Source: JBHPCZ01 sp042573625
GTDB lineage: Bacteria; Desulfobacterota; Desulfobacteria; Desulfobacterales; UBA11574
Direction: 5' to 3'
DNA length: 9,114 nucleotides
Assembly (NCBI GenBank): GCA_042573625.1
Contig: JBHPCZ010000132.1
Location: 1-9,114 of the forward strand
The notes under the pieces are model-generated. The model had not been told where the DNA came from and made no database searches. It was given only the letters and a program-made list of their open reading frames with translations. The position numbers and the translations under genes were made by a program. Shown in pieces: positions 1 through 6,067 of this stretch (the stretch's first letter is position 1; every line of letters starts with the position of its first letter).

Positions 1-442
1 TTCTGATAATGATCTAACAGATGGTCCCGCAGGTATTCAAAAGCCCTGGCCGAATCGCTTATGGCATCTTCAATGCCAATGCCGCTACTTTTATAAGATT
101 CAATGGCCGGCGCTTTTCCGTTATGGGCAAATATCCAATCATGCCCACCGAATCGAAGCACAAAGGGATGGGCATGGCACTCGTCCACGAGACCGCTGGT
201 CCGGAAGCGGATATGGCAAATGATATTTCTGCTCTTTACAACGCGGGCCAGTCTTTGAAAACTGTCGTGCAGGTGATTGGAATAAAAACCTGTTCAGCTG
301 ACTTTTCAACCACGGCATGGTTTTTACGGAAAAAACCAATACCCCAGCCGTCCATGTTTTTTTTGGCCCGAATCGCAAAAAGCGGCATCGATTTGGGGGC
401 CGAGTAATCTTTTTTGGCAGAGAGGGCAAAAAGGTCACACAT
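1..442 (-). pseudogene. class II glutamine amidotransferase-like gene (copy 1), frameshifted, 3' end beyond window
   Basis: The reading frame opens at ATG 442 with Cys2 in place (MCDLFALSA), followed by NMDGWGIGFF, the N-terminal signature of class II Ntn glutamine amidotransferases of the YafJ/GATase_4 type. That frame stops near 236. The minus-strand +1 frame then continues the homology without a stop to the window edge: HDSFQRLARVV, HIRFRTSG, HPFVLRFGGHDWIFAHNG and SDSARAFEYLRDHLL. Alignment to the neighbouring copy (593-1333) places the break just after EQVF, at an A5 run on the plus strand (284-288). One extra A would restore EQVFYSNHLHDSFQ, which matches the paralogue in length. Cys2, the glutamine-pocket Arg, the HNG Asn-Gly and the later Asp are all present, so the protein would be canonical if the shift is a sequencing error. 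The upstream Shine-Dalgarno is weak (AAAGAAAT). It is either a recent pseudogene or a base-call error. Confidence 0.8.
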
Positions 443-592
443 TATTCATTTCTTTAATTAAAATTTGCCAGTCCAATATCCAGGTATTACGACGTTGTAT
501 ATAGGTAAGTCTACGGGATGCTTGATACTGGGGGAAAAAGGAAATTCTTTTTATTTGTCCAGCAACCGGTGACCAGAAACAAGTAACCAAAG

Positions 593-1333
593 TTAAACAT
601 CTCCTGCGTACAGCACATCCGGCCCGGCAATCACCAAAAGCTCGCCCCTGGATTGAGGGTCCGGTGTTATGGGGTGCCAATCGGTGCGGCTAAGCCCTTC
701 TTTAATGGATGTAATCAGAAGTATATCTCCCATACTTTCAGACGCCTTGAGAACCATCAGCTGCCTGAAGTTGCAAAAGGCAAAGAGAAACGACTCATTG
801 GCCAGAAAAAAAGAGTAATCCCCGGGATAGTCGTCCAGGAGCTTTTGGATAGCGATGTGCAGGGCAATGTATATACTGATATACGGGTTCTTGCGGTTCA
901 GCAATACCAACTGATCTCTTAAATATTCGAAAATCCTGGCCGTATAGACATCGACGTCCAGGCGTGGCGTACCGTTGGTCTGATATTCGTTAATGTTTTC
1001 AACAACTCCCACCTGGGCAAACAGCCAGTTGTGATCCAGAAAGTTTAGCTTGAAGGGGTGGAGTTGAGCACTGTGGCGGCCGCCGCTTTTGGGGCAGTTC
1101 ACATGCGATATGATGATCCGGCTGTCAATGACACGGGCCAGTCTCTGGAAGCTTTCGTGTACCTGATCTTGCCTGAACACCTGTTCCGAAGATGTTTCCA
1201 CCAGAGCCTGGTCCTCGCGGAAAAAACCGATGCCCCAACCGTTCATGTTTTCACTGCTCTTTTCCGCGAAGACAGGCAGATATTTTTGGGGTGTATAGTT
1301 ATAGCCGGCCGATACGGCGAAAATGTCACACAT
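593..1333 (-). CDS. class II glutamine amidotransferase-like protein (copy 2) with altered glutamine pocket
   Basis: A 246-aa protein of the class II (Ntn-hydrolase) amidotransferase fold, close to the size of YafJ-like proteins. These enzymes use the N-terminal Cys, exposed by Met removal, to release ammonia from glutamine or to cleave gamma-glutamyl amides. Visible landmarks are Cys2, NMNGWGIGFF (29-38), HVNCPKSGG (77-85), LHPF (91-94) and WLFAQVG (103-109). Compared with YafJ-type proteins and with copy 1, the pocket Arg after HV/HI is Asn79, the HNG motif is Gln107-Val108-Gly109, and the Asp of the later DSE/SDS region is replaced by Tyr in VYTARIF. The nucleophile is kept but glutamine binding looks lost, suggesting another substrate or a scaffolding role. 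It lies 97 bp downstream of the amidoligase and 150 bp upstream of copy 1, on the same strand. Family assignment is firm; activity is not. Confidence 0.85.
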   Translation of the reverse strand: MCDIFAVSAGYNYTPQKYLPVFAEKSSENMNGWGIGFFREDQALVETSSEQVFRQDQVHESFQRLARVIDSRIIISHVNCPKSGGRHSAQLHPFKLNFLDHNWLFAQVGVVENINEYQTNGTPRLDVDVYTARIFEYLRDQLVLLNRKNPYISIYIALHIAIQKLLDDYPGDYSFFLANESFLFAFCNFRQLMVLKASESMGDILLITSIKEGLSRTDWHPITPDPQSRGELLVIAGPDVLYAGDV

Positions 1334-1372
1334 GGTCGTCCCCGCTTCTTATTCCTGACAAAATAATTTGGG

Positions 1373-1403
1373 GCAAAATAATTATTTAATTCAATTATTT
1401 TGC
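1373..1403. promoter_or_regulatory. AT-rich perfect inverted repeat between amidoligase and GAT copy 2
   Basis: Perfect 11-bp arms (GCAAAATAATT at 1373-1383 and its complement at 1393-1403) surround a 9-base loop. The arm sequence AAAATAATTT also recurs just to the left at 1360-1369. The stem is A/T-rich and has no clean T-run on the minus strand, so it is a poor intrinsic terminator for the amidoligase. An operator or an mRNA processing/stability hairpin within the amidoligase-GAT transcript is equally possible. Confidence 0.35.
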
Positions 1404-1430
1404 TTATTTTTCCAGTATGTTTGGAACCAG

Positions 1431-2369
1431 TTAGTTTGCTATTGTCTTAATCTGGTTTTCGTAGCCGAGATCTTTGTAAATATCGTATATGGTCTGTACC
1501 CACTTGTTTGCTTCGGGAGAGTAGTAGATGTTCGGCGCATTCCCCTGACTCAGTTCGACGAGGAACTGGGTGAAAATGATCCACTGCATGGCTTCATCGA
1601 TGTTGTGCAATATAGCTGAATGATATCGAAATTCAATGGTGGAACGATACCAGTAGGAGTGGAGATTCAGGCCGTGATATCGGGTTTTGTCATAACGCGT
1701 ATAATTGTCTGCCTCCTCCGCGCAGCGATTTGCAGTGGAATACCAGAGCTTTTTGATTTCACAGTTGCCGGATTCCAAATCACCATCACAGATGTCTAAA
1801 AAGGCTTCCACATCGATTTCCATGGGCCGGCAGGTCTCCGCATCCTGGCGATCACCCGGAATCAACAGGTAAAAGTGCTTTTCAAAAGGATGAATGATCC
1901 GAACGAGGTGCTGTAAGTGTACGCAGCTGTATTTTGCAGGGTCAACGCCGTGATGGACATGGAGGCCGCAGGATTTATCGATATCGATGCCCTCGATGTC
2001 ACTGAGAAACTGGAACATCTGATAGACTTGCGCCAGATCGGTTATTCCACTCAAAATCGGGCTGGTGAGTTCGACGCCACATTTGGTATGACGCATTCCT
2101 CTAACCGATCTGTCTTTCTCGAAATGCCAGGATTCCCTGTCATCACCGATGGATATATTTTTATCCTTAATCAGATCGAGCATGTGTCGTCCGTCTTTGG
2201 CTCGAGAGGAAATATTGTACGGCTTGATGATGCCATTATTTGTCGGTATGGCAACATACTGCAGCCCGAAAAATTCGATCTCCACGCCAAAGGTGCGGTC
2301 CGTGAAGTACTGCAGCATGGGATACCGGGTTTTGAGTTTTATGGCAAGCCGGTCAGCTTCAGTCGTCAT
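1431..2369 (-). CDS. Amidoligase_2-family COOH-NH2 ligase (glutamine-synthetase-like fold)
   Basis: A 312-aa predicted ATP-dependent ligase of the Amidoligase_2 family, distant relatives of glutamine synthetase and gamma-glutamyl-cysteine ligase that join a carboxylate to an amine. Family motifs in order: FGVEIEFFG (27-35, metal-binding E30/E32), WHFEKDRSV (81-89), GVELTSPIL (98-106), CGLHVHHGVD (134-143, H137/H139), RYHGLNLHSYW (230-240) and TIEFRYHSAIL (244-254, R248). The start is placed at ATG 2369 because AAGGA lies 6 bases upstream; an in-frame ATG at 2387 has no ribosome site. Two class II amidotransferase-like genes follow on the same strand, the arrangement predicted by comparative genomics (Iyer, Aravind and colleagues) for amidoligase systems that make or modify peptide or metabolite amides. 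The substrate is unknown. The protein is soluble, with no signal peptide or membrane segment. Confidence 0.88.
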   Translation of the reverse strand: MTTEADRLAIKLKTRYPMLQYFTDRTFGVEIEFFGLQYVAIPTNNGIIKPYNISSRAKDGRHMLDLIKDKNISIGDDRESWHFEKDRSVRGMRHTKCGVELTSPILSGITDLAQVYQMFQFLSDIEGIDIDKSCGLHVHHGVDPAKYSCVHLQHLVRIIHPFEKHFYLLIPGDRQDAETCRPMEIDVEAFLDICDGDLESGNCEIKKLWYSTANRCAEEADNYTRYDKTRYHGLNLHSYWYRSTIEFRYHSAILHNIDEAMQWIIFTQFLVELSQGNAPNIYYSPEANKWVQTIYDIYKDLGYENQIKTIAN

Positions 2370-2688
2370 TCTGTTTTCCTTGTTCATTGCTGATCAGAGC
2401 AACATTGCAAATAGTATCGCTGATATTCAAATGCAGATTTTTAAACAATGCTTCTTCCTCTAAATTCCCATTTCCTTTTTTATTATAACCTAAGTTGAGC
2501 GATTTTTGTGAAGATATGTGCTGAGATCTTGATGCAGAAAGATTTACACAAACCGCAGGCATACCCGTGGATATGTCGAGGATTTTTGCAAAGCCTTTAT
2601 GCGCAAGAGATCGGTGCAGATCAAGTAAAAAATCGCTCAATTTAGGTATGATACAGTTCAAATCTTTATTTTTCAATAATTCTGGCAT
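2359..2688 (-). CDS. possible small ORF upstream of and overlapping the amidoligase
   Basis: A 109-codon open frame fills the gap between the ADP-forming synthetase and the amidoligase. Its ATG (2688) lies inside the last codons of the synthetase and lacks a Shine-Dalgarno. Its stop overlaps the amidoligase start by 11 bases, a layout seen in translationally coupled genes. A shorter version starting with TTG at 2448 (29 aa, ending EQGKQNDD) has a better ribosome site, GAGGA 7 bases upstream. A TATAAT hexamer on the minus strand (2487-2482) with TTCACA 20 bases upstream (2513-2508) could start a transcript here, which would favour the short version or no gene at all. I recognise no family. It may be an untranslated leader. 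Confidence 0.22.
   Translation of the reverse strand: MPELLKNKDLNCIIPKLSDFLLDLHRSLAHKGFAKILDISTGMPAVCVNLSASRSQHISSQKSLNLGYNKKGNGNLEEEALFKNLHLNISDTICNVALISNEQGKQNDD
2482..2513 (-). promoter_or_regulatory. candidate promoter for the amidoligase-GAT module
   Basis: On the minus strand, TTCACA (2513-2508) and a perfect TATAAT (2487-2482) are separated by 20 bases, longer than the ideal 17. The site lies about 115 bases upstream of the chosen amidoligase start. It would let the amidoligase module be transcribed independently of the acyl-CoA synthetase in front of it. The match to -10 is strong; the spacing weakens the call. Confidence 0.35.
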
Positions 2689-4687
2689 CTACGACTAAAA
2701 TTCCATCCGGATAAGCCATGACCGGATTGAGATCGATCTCAACGATCTCCGGATGGTTCTCCGCCATTTGAGCCACCGAGAGCAGGCAGTCTGCCAGTGC
2801 TTCCTCGTCCACAGGTGGCTGACCTCGGTACCCTGAAATAAGTCCATATCCTTTGATTTCCCGGATCATGTCAAGCGCATCGTTACGGGAAAACGGAAGA
2901 AGTCGCAGGCTGACATCCTGAAAAATCTCGACCATGATGCCGCCGAGCCCAAAAAGAATGATCGGACCGAATTGCGGATCACGATTCATCCCCACAATAA
3001 CTTCCAGGCCCGAAGGCGCCATTCTGCTCACCAGAACATCTCCCAGCTTTGCTTCGGGCCGGGCCTGTTGCACGGTTGCCAGCATATCTTCATACGCCTT
3101 CTCCACCGCCTCCGGGGAGTCCAGATTAAGGCGGACGCCGCCGACATCGCTTTTGTGCAACACATCCGCAGAACTGATCTTGAGCGCGACCGGGAATCCT
3201 TGCTCCCGGGCAATCTCGGCGGCACTGCCGGCACTGTCCGCCTGACCGAAATCGCTACATGGAATTCCCTGTTCCGCAATTCGGGTCAGTGCCTGATATG
3301 AAGAGACAGGCTTTCCAATAGCCGGGACAGTTAAGGTCGGCTTCTGTGCTTCAGCCAGGGCTTTTCGGTCAAGAACCTTTGCCAGCGCCTTGATCCCGCG
3401 TTCGGGGGTGGGAAACACCGGAATTCCCTTGAGATGCATGAGTTCGCTTTCGCTACGTTCGACATCTGCCCCGCCATAAAAAATAATCAGTTCATTGGCA
3501 TCCGGGGTCACTACGTTGGAAGCGCCTTCAACCGGATCCCCAAAAATTACGCCCAGGGTGTCATAATACTTTCGTGTCACCTCGATGACATCGCCGAACA
3601 TCTGAGCGGTGGCATCGCCGGTCAGATCGATGGGATTGGCCTTGATGGCGTGGGCGGGAATGAGCGGCGTTATGGCCTCCACCGCCTCATCGGGCAAGGG
3701 AGAGACGTCAAGGCCCTCCTGCTCCGCCTGGTCGGTGGCAAGAATGGCGGCACCGCCGGATGTGGTGATAAAAAGAATACGATTGCCCTTTGGTGGTTTC
3801 AGATAAGCCAGGGCCTTGGCATAGTCGTAAAATTCATCAGCCGTGTAGGCCCGACAAATATTATACTTTGAAAAAAGCGCTTCATAGATGGCATCGGCAC
3901 CGGCCAAAGCCTTGGTGTGGGACTCGGCCGCCACTTTTCCTTTGGGGGTGCGGCCCGATTTGAGGACCACCAGCGGTTTTTTGAGCTGTTCCACGGCCTC
4001 GATGAATTTCTCGGGACGTTTTATGCCTTCGATGTACGCGGCAATCACCTCGGTGTTTGGATCCTGATTGAAATAGGCAATCAGGTCTGCCTCATCCACA
4101 TCCGCCCGGTTGCCCATACTGACAAAACTGGATGTGCCCAGCTTGTCCTCGGATAACCGGTCCATCATTGCTGCGCCCACGGTACCGCTCTGTGAAATGA
4201 GCGCGATCTTGCCCTGGTAGGTCAGCAGCGGCCACGACGCGCACAGGGGATGGTGTGGATTGTTTACGCCCTGGCAGTTGGGTCCGATAATACGAACGCC
4301 GTATTTTTGGGCCGCCTCAACCACCTGCTGCTGTAGCTCTTCCCCCTCCGGTCCGGCCTCACTGAAGCCGCCGGTAATAATTACCGCGCCCTTGACACCC
4401 GCTTCGCCGCACTCCTGCACTGCCTGGGGAACAAACCGGGCCGGGATAATGATCACGGCCAGATCCGGCGCTTCCGGAATATCTTTCACGCTCACGTGAC
4501 AGGGACGATCGAGGATGACGTCAGCCTTGGGATTAATGGGATAAACGTCTCCCTTAAATCCGCCATCCAGTATGTTCCGCATAATTTCATTGCCCAGTTT
4601 GTCCGGGCTGCTTGAAGCGCCGATAACCGCCACGCTTTTGGGTCTCAAAACAGCATCCAATTGGCTAACCGGATCTTTGGCCGCCAT
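2666..4687 (-). CDS. ADP-forming acyl-CoA (acetate-CoA ligase type) synthetase, fused alpha-beta
   Basis: A 673-aa fused enzyme catalysing acyl-CoA + ADP + Pi <=> acid + CoA + ATP, which conserves energy at the end of acid or amino-acid oxidation, or activates acids in reverse. Domain order is a CoA-binding Rossmann domain (about 10-140; SVAVIGASSSPDKLGNEIMR, IIGPNCQG at 133-140), a succinyl-CoA-ligase-like flavodoxin domain (about 155-290; ALISQSGTVG), a linker/second flavodoxin-like part, and a C-terminal ATP-grasp domain (about 450-670; PVALKISS, HKSDVGGV, FGLGGIMVE, EIDLNPV). The phospho-transfer histidine is His257 in ESHTKALAG; this family commonly reads SHTG, so Lys259 is a variant. 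Start ATG 4687 is preceded by a strong AGGAGGTG. Acyl specificity cannot be read from sequence; the thioesterase and CoA ligase nearby suggest a role with acyl- or aroyl-CoA intermediates. Confidence 0.95.
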   Translation of the reverse strand: MAAKDPVSQLDAVLRPKSVAVIGASSSPDKLGNEIMRNILDGGFKGDVYPINPKADVILDRPCHVSVKDIPEAPDLAVIIIPARFVPQAVQECGEAGVKGAVIITGGFSEAGPEGEELQQQVVEAAQKYGVRIIGPNCQGVNNPHHPLCASWPLLTYQGKIALISQSGTVGAAMMDRLSEDKLGTSSFVSMGNRADVDEADLIAYFNQDPNTEVIAAYIEGIKRPEKFIEAVEQLKKPLVVLKSGRTPKGKVAAESHTKALAGADAIYEALFSKYNICRAYTADEFYDYAKALAYLKPPKGNRILFITTSGGAAILATDQAEQEGLDVSPLPDEAVEAITPLIPAHAIKANPIDLTGDATAQMFGDVIEVTRKYYDTLGVIFGDPVEGASNVVTPDANELIIFYGGADVERSESELMHLKGIPVFPTPERGIKALAKVLDRKALAEAQKPTLTVPAIGKPVSSYQALTRIAEQGIPCSDFGQADSAGSAAEIAREQGFPVALKISSADVLHKSDVGGVRLNLDSPEAVEKAYEDMLATVQQARPEAKLGDVLVSRMAPSGLEVIVGMNRDPQFGPIILFGLGGIMVEIFQDVSLRLLPFSRNDALDMIREIKGYGLISGYRGQPPVDEEALADCLLSVAQMAENHPEIVEIDLNPVMAYPDGILVVDARIIEK

Positions 4688-4710
4688 GCCACACCTCCTA
4701 TATTTTTTTA

Positions 4711-4740
4711 GGTTGTCGGGGGTCAGGGATCAGGTGTCAG
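4711..4740. repeat. left inverted-repeat flank of the four-helix-bundle cassette
   Basis: A GGGTCAGG-type degenerate repeat containing GGGGTCAGGG (4719-4728), the exact reverse complement of 5108-5117 on the other side of the S23-like gene. It also holds GATCAGG and GTGTCAGG units. The stop codon of the S23-like gene (4737-4739) lies inside it, and it sits in the gap before the acyl-CoA synthetase ribosome site. Confidence 0.65.
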
Positions 4741-5099
4741 GTTTTTTTCTCAATAGATTTTTTTAATCCATTAATCATCCGACCTATTTCGGCTGTTTTC
4801 CCTAATATTTTCTCACTTTTACTCTTATTGATATAATTCAATCTTTCAGCTATTAAAATATGGGTTTCCAGTTCCGCAAGCGAGCCGTATGCGAATGACA
4901 GATGCTGAAGAAACTCCTTGCTATGTTGACGATGTCGCCCTTCTGCTATGTTCGCTGGAATCGATACGGCTGCCCGTTGTAATTGACTGACCAACCCATA
5001 AATTTCATTTCTCGGAAATTTTCTCGTTATTTGATAGCAGACGACCACTAAATCCATTGATTTCTGCCAAACTTCTAAATCACGATAACTTCTAATCAT
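4737..5099 (-). CDS. four-helix-bundle protein, S23/23S-rRNA-intervening-sequence family
   Basis: A 120-aa protein typical of the stand-alone IVP/S23 family (TIGR02436-type), which forms small helical bundles, often as multimers, and is related to the accessory variability protein of diversity-generating retroelements. Hallmarks are the N-terminal RSYRDLEVWQKSMDLVVVCY, then FPRNEIYGLVSQLQRAAVSIP, then ANIAEG, followed by long helices (SFAYGSLAELETHILIAERL). The function of stand-alone members is not established; nucleic-acid binding is assumed. No rRNA or reverse transcriptase gene is present in this window. The gene is unusual in that its Shine-Dalgarno (AGGGGA) comes from the right flanking repeat and its stop codon lies in the left one, so gene plus repeats look like one transposable or dispersed cassette between two metabolic genes. 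Confidence 0.9.
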   Translation of the reverse strand: MIRSYRDLEVWQKSMDLVVVCYQITRKFPRNEIYGLVSQLQRAAVSIPANIAEGRHRQHSKEFLQHLSFAYGSLAELETHILIAERLNYINKSKSEKILGKTAEIGRMINGLKKSIEKKT

Positions 5100-5100
5100 T

Positions 5101-5145
5101 CGCGGTCCCCTGACCCCTGAAACCTGCTACCTAATCCCTGCTCCT
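5101..5145. repeat. right inverted-repeat flank of the four-helix-bundle cassette
   Basis: Degenerate CCCTGA-type repeat units (TCCCCTGACCCCTGA, then AACCTGCT and TAATCCCTGCTCC). CCCTGACCCC at 5108-5117 is the exact inverse of 4719-4728. The repeat ends at the stop codon of the thioesterase gene and on its other side provides the ribosome site of the S23-like gene. Confidence 0.65.
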
Positions 5146-5542
5146 ATGTTGCAGCTTTTTCCGCCACTTTACTGTTGAATTTTTCGGCATTGATGATAAA
5201 GCGCTGGTGAGTGGCTTTACCGATTTTGTCCGCCTCATCAAAGCCTTCCACCTCGAAGACCAATTTCCGGCCGTCTATCTCGATCAGTTTGGCGCTGAAC
5301 CGAACTTTCATTCCCAACGGCGTCGCCGCTGTATGAGAGAATTTCATTCCGATGCCGACGGTTTGCTCACCTTCTCCCAGTTGAGCGTGGACCATGTCTG
5401 CACAAACCTCTTCTATATGCCCCACCATAACGCTTGTGGCATACACATTGGGTACATGGGGAAAAACCTTCTGCGCCGACATATCTTCATTGGTTTGCCG
5501 TTCGATTTCGTGGGTCATGCCAACACTCAGTGCCTCAGTCAT
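5144..5542 (-). CDS. hotdog-fold acyl-CoA thioesterase, FlK (fluoroacetyl-CoA thioesterase)-like
   Basis: A 132-aa single-domain hotdog thioesterase that hydrolyses an acyl-CoA to acid and CoA. Its residues match the FlK catalytic set with the same spacing: Thr36 in ATSVMV, Glu44 in HIEEVC and His70 in FSHTAATPLG (FlK: T42, E50, H76). The C-terminal half (MKVRFSAKLIEIDGRKLVFE, FEVEGFDEADKIGKATHQR) also follows FlK closely. Being FlK-like does not mean fluoroacetyl-CoA is the substrate; most family members are housekeeping thioesterases of unknown range. The start at 5542 is supported by GGAGGG 7 bases upstream. It lies between the MBL hydrolase and the S23 cassette, and before the cassette inserted it may have been directly upstream of the ADP-forming synthetase. 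It is probably cytosolic. Confidence 0.88.
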   Translation of the reverse strand: MTEALSVGMTHEIERQTNEDMSAQKVFPHVPNVYATSVMVGHIEEVCADMVHAQLGEGEQTVGIGMKFSHTAATPLGMKVRFSAKLIEIDGRKLVFEVEGFDEADKIGKATHQRFIINAEKFNSKVAEKAAT

Positions 5543-5781
5543 TGTTTACCCTCCATCAATGGTTATAAATGGTTAATAATACAGTCACTAAATGAAAACC
5601 ATAAAATGAAATTAGATCAATTATTTTAAGGTAAGTCAATAAACATTTATTCCAAGGCGTCGTAAATCCTTAGACACATTGGATTGATGGAGTGTTGGAA
5701 TAATAGAGTACAGGGAAATAGAAATTGAATATAGCGGAATGGATGATCCCCATCGAAATCGTGAACTGCCGGGATGCATTA
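5543..5781. other. intergenic stretch upstream of the thioesterase, no gene seen
   Basis: AT-rich non-coding DNA, part of a 525-bp gap between the MBL hydrolase and the thioesterase. On the minus strand a TATTAT hexamer about 30-40 bases before the thioesterase ribosome site could be a -10 box, but no convincing -35 accompanies it. A short palindrome, AATAAACATTTATT, lies at 5638-5651. I see no coding frame with family resemblance. Confidence 0.5.
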
Positions 5782-5838
5782 TTCCATTTTCATCCCTCCG
5801 GGGCGCAGGCCCAACAGGCCGGAGGCAAGAAAATGAAA
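5782..5838. repeat. GC-rich hairpin, possible dispersed palindromic repeat
   Basis: Nested inverted repeats: outer arms TTCCATTTTC (5782-5791) against GAAAATGAAA (5829-5838) with one mismatch, and inner arms CCTCCGG against CCGGAGG, enclosing GGCC-rich sequence. The hairpin would be about 57 bases long. No T-run follows on either strand, so a rho-independent terminator is unlikely. A REP-like palindromic element is the best guess; copy number cannot be judged from this window. Confidence 0.5.
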
Positions 5839-5997
5839 CATTGTGACATAATTTTTTTTGTTTATCTTGTTAATCCTGTCTGACTAGTGTCCATCTGTAT
5901 ATATGGATGGGTACTAACTATTTATCATGTAATCTCAACACCCGACTCGGCCACGACTCCGTAAAGATTCTCCTGTAGGTGAGGATGGCCCAACAAT

Positions 5998-6065
5998 TGA
6001 TCCCTGACACCCGATCCCTGACCCCTGGACTCTGACCCCCGATCCCTGACTCCTGATCCCTGATT
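5998..6065. repeat. 14-bp-period tandem array of GATCCCTGAC units
   Basis: Five units, with GATCCCTGA exact at 5999, 6013, 6041 and 6055 and a degraded unit (GACTCTGACCCCC) at about 6028. The period is 13-15 bases. The array ends 2 bases before the stop codon of the MBL hydrolase. The unit is the same type as the flanks of the S23-like gene at 4711-4740 and 5101-5145. Units are contiguous with no spacers, so it is not a CRISPR array. Confidence 0.8.
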
Positions 6066-6067
6066 CA

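Noticed and set aside
435..680. Minus-strand 81-codon frame between the two GAT copies
   Set aside because: It begins inside the 3' end of GAT copy 2 in another frame, has a Cys/Arg-rich composition and no family resemblance, and ends inside copy 1.
1917..2393. Plus-strand 158-codon frame
   Set aside because: Antisense shadow of the amidoligase, which carries all conserved motifs on the other strand.
3434..3871. Plus-strand 145-codon frame within the acyl-CoA synthetase region
   Set aside because: Antisense shadow of a clear ATP-grasp/CoA-binding enzyme, with no ribosome site or domain.
4737..5099. Diversity-generating retroelement accessory protein (Avd)
   Set aside because: The fold family is related, but there is no reverse transcriptase, template repeat or variable repeat in the window.
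5998..6065. CRISPR array
   Set aside because: Units are about 14 bp and contiguous with no unique spacers, and no cas gene is present.
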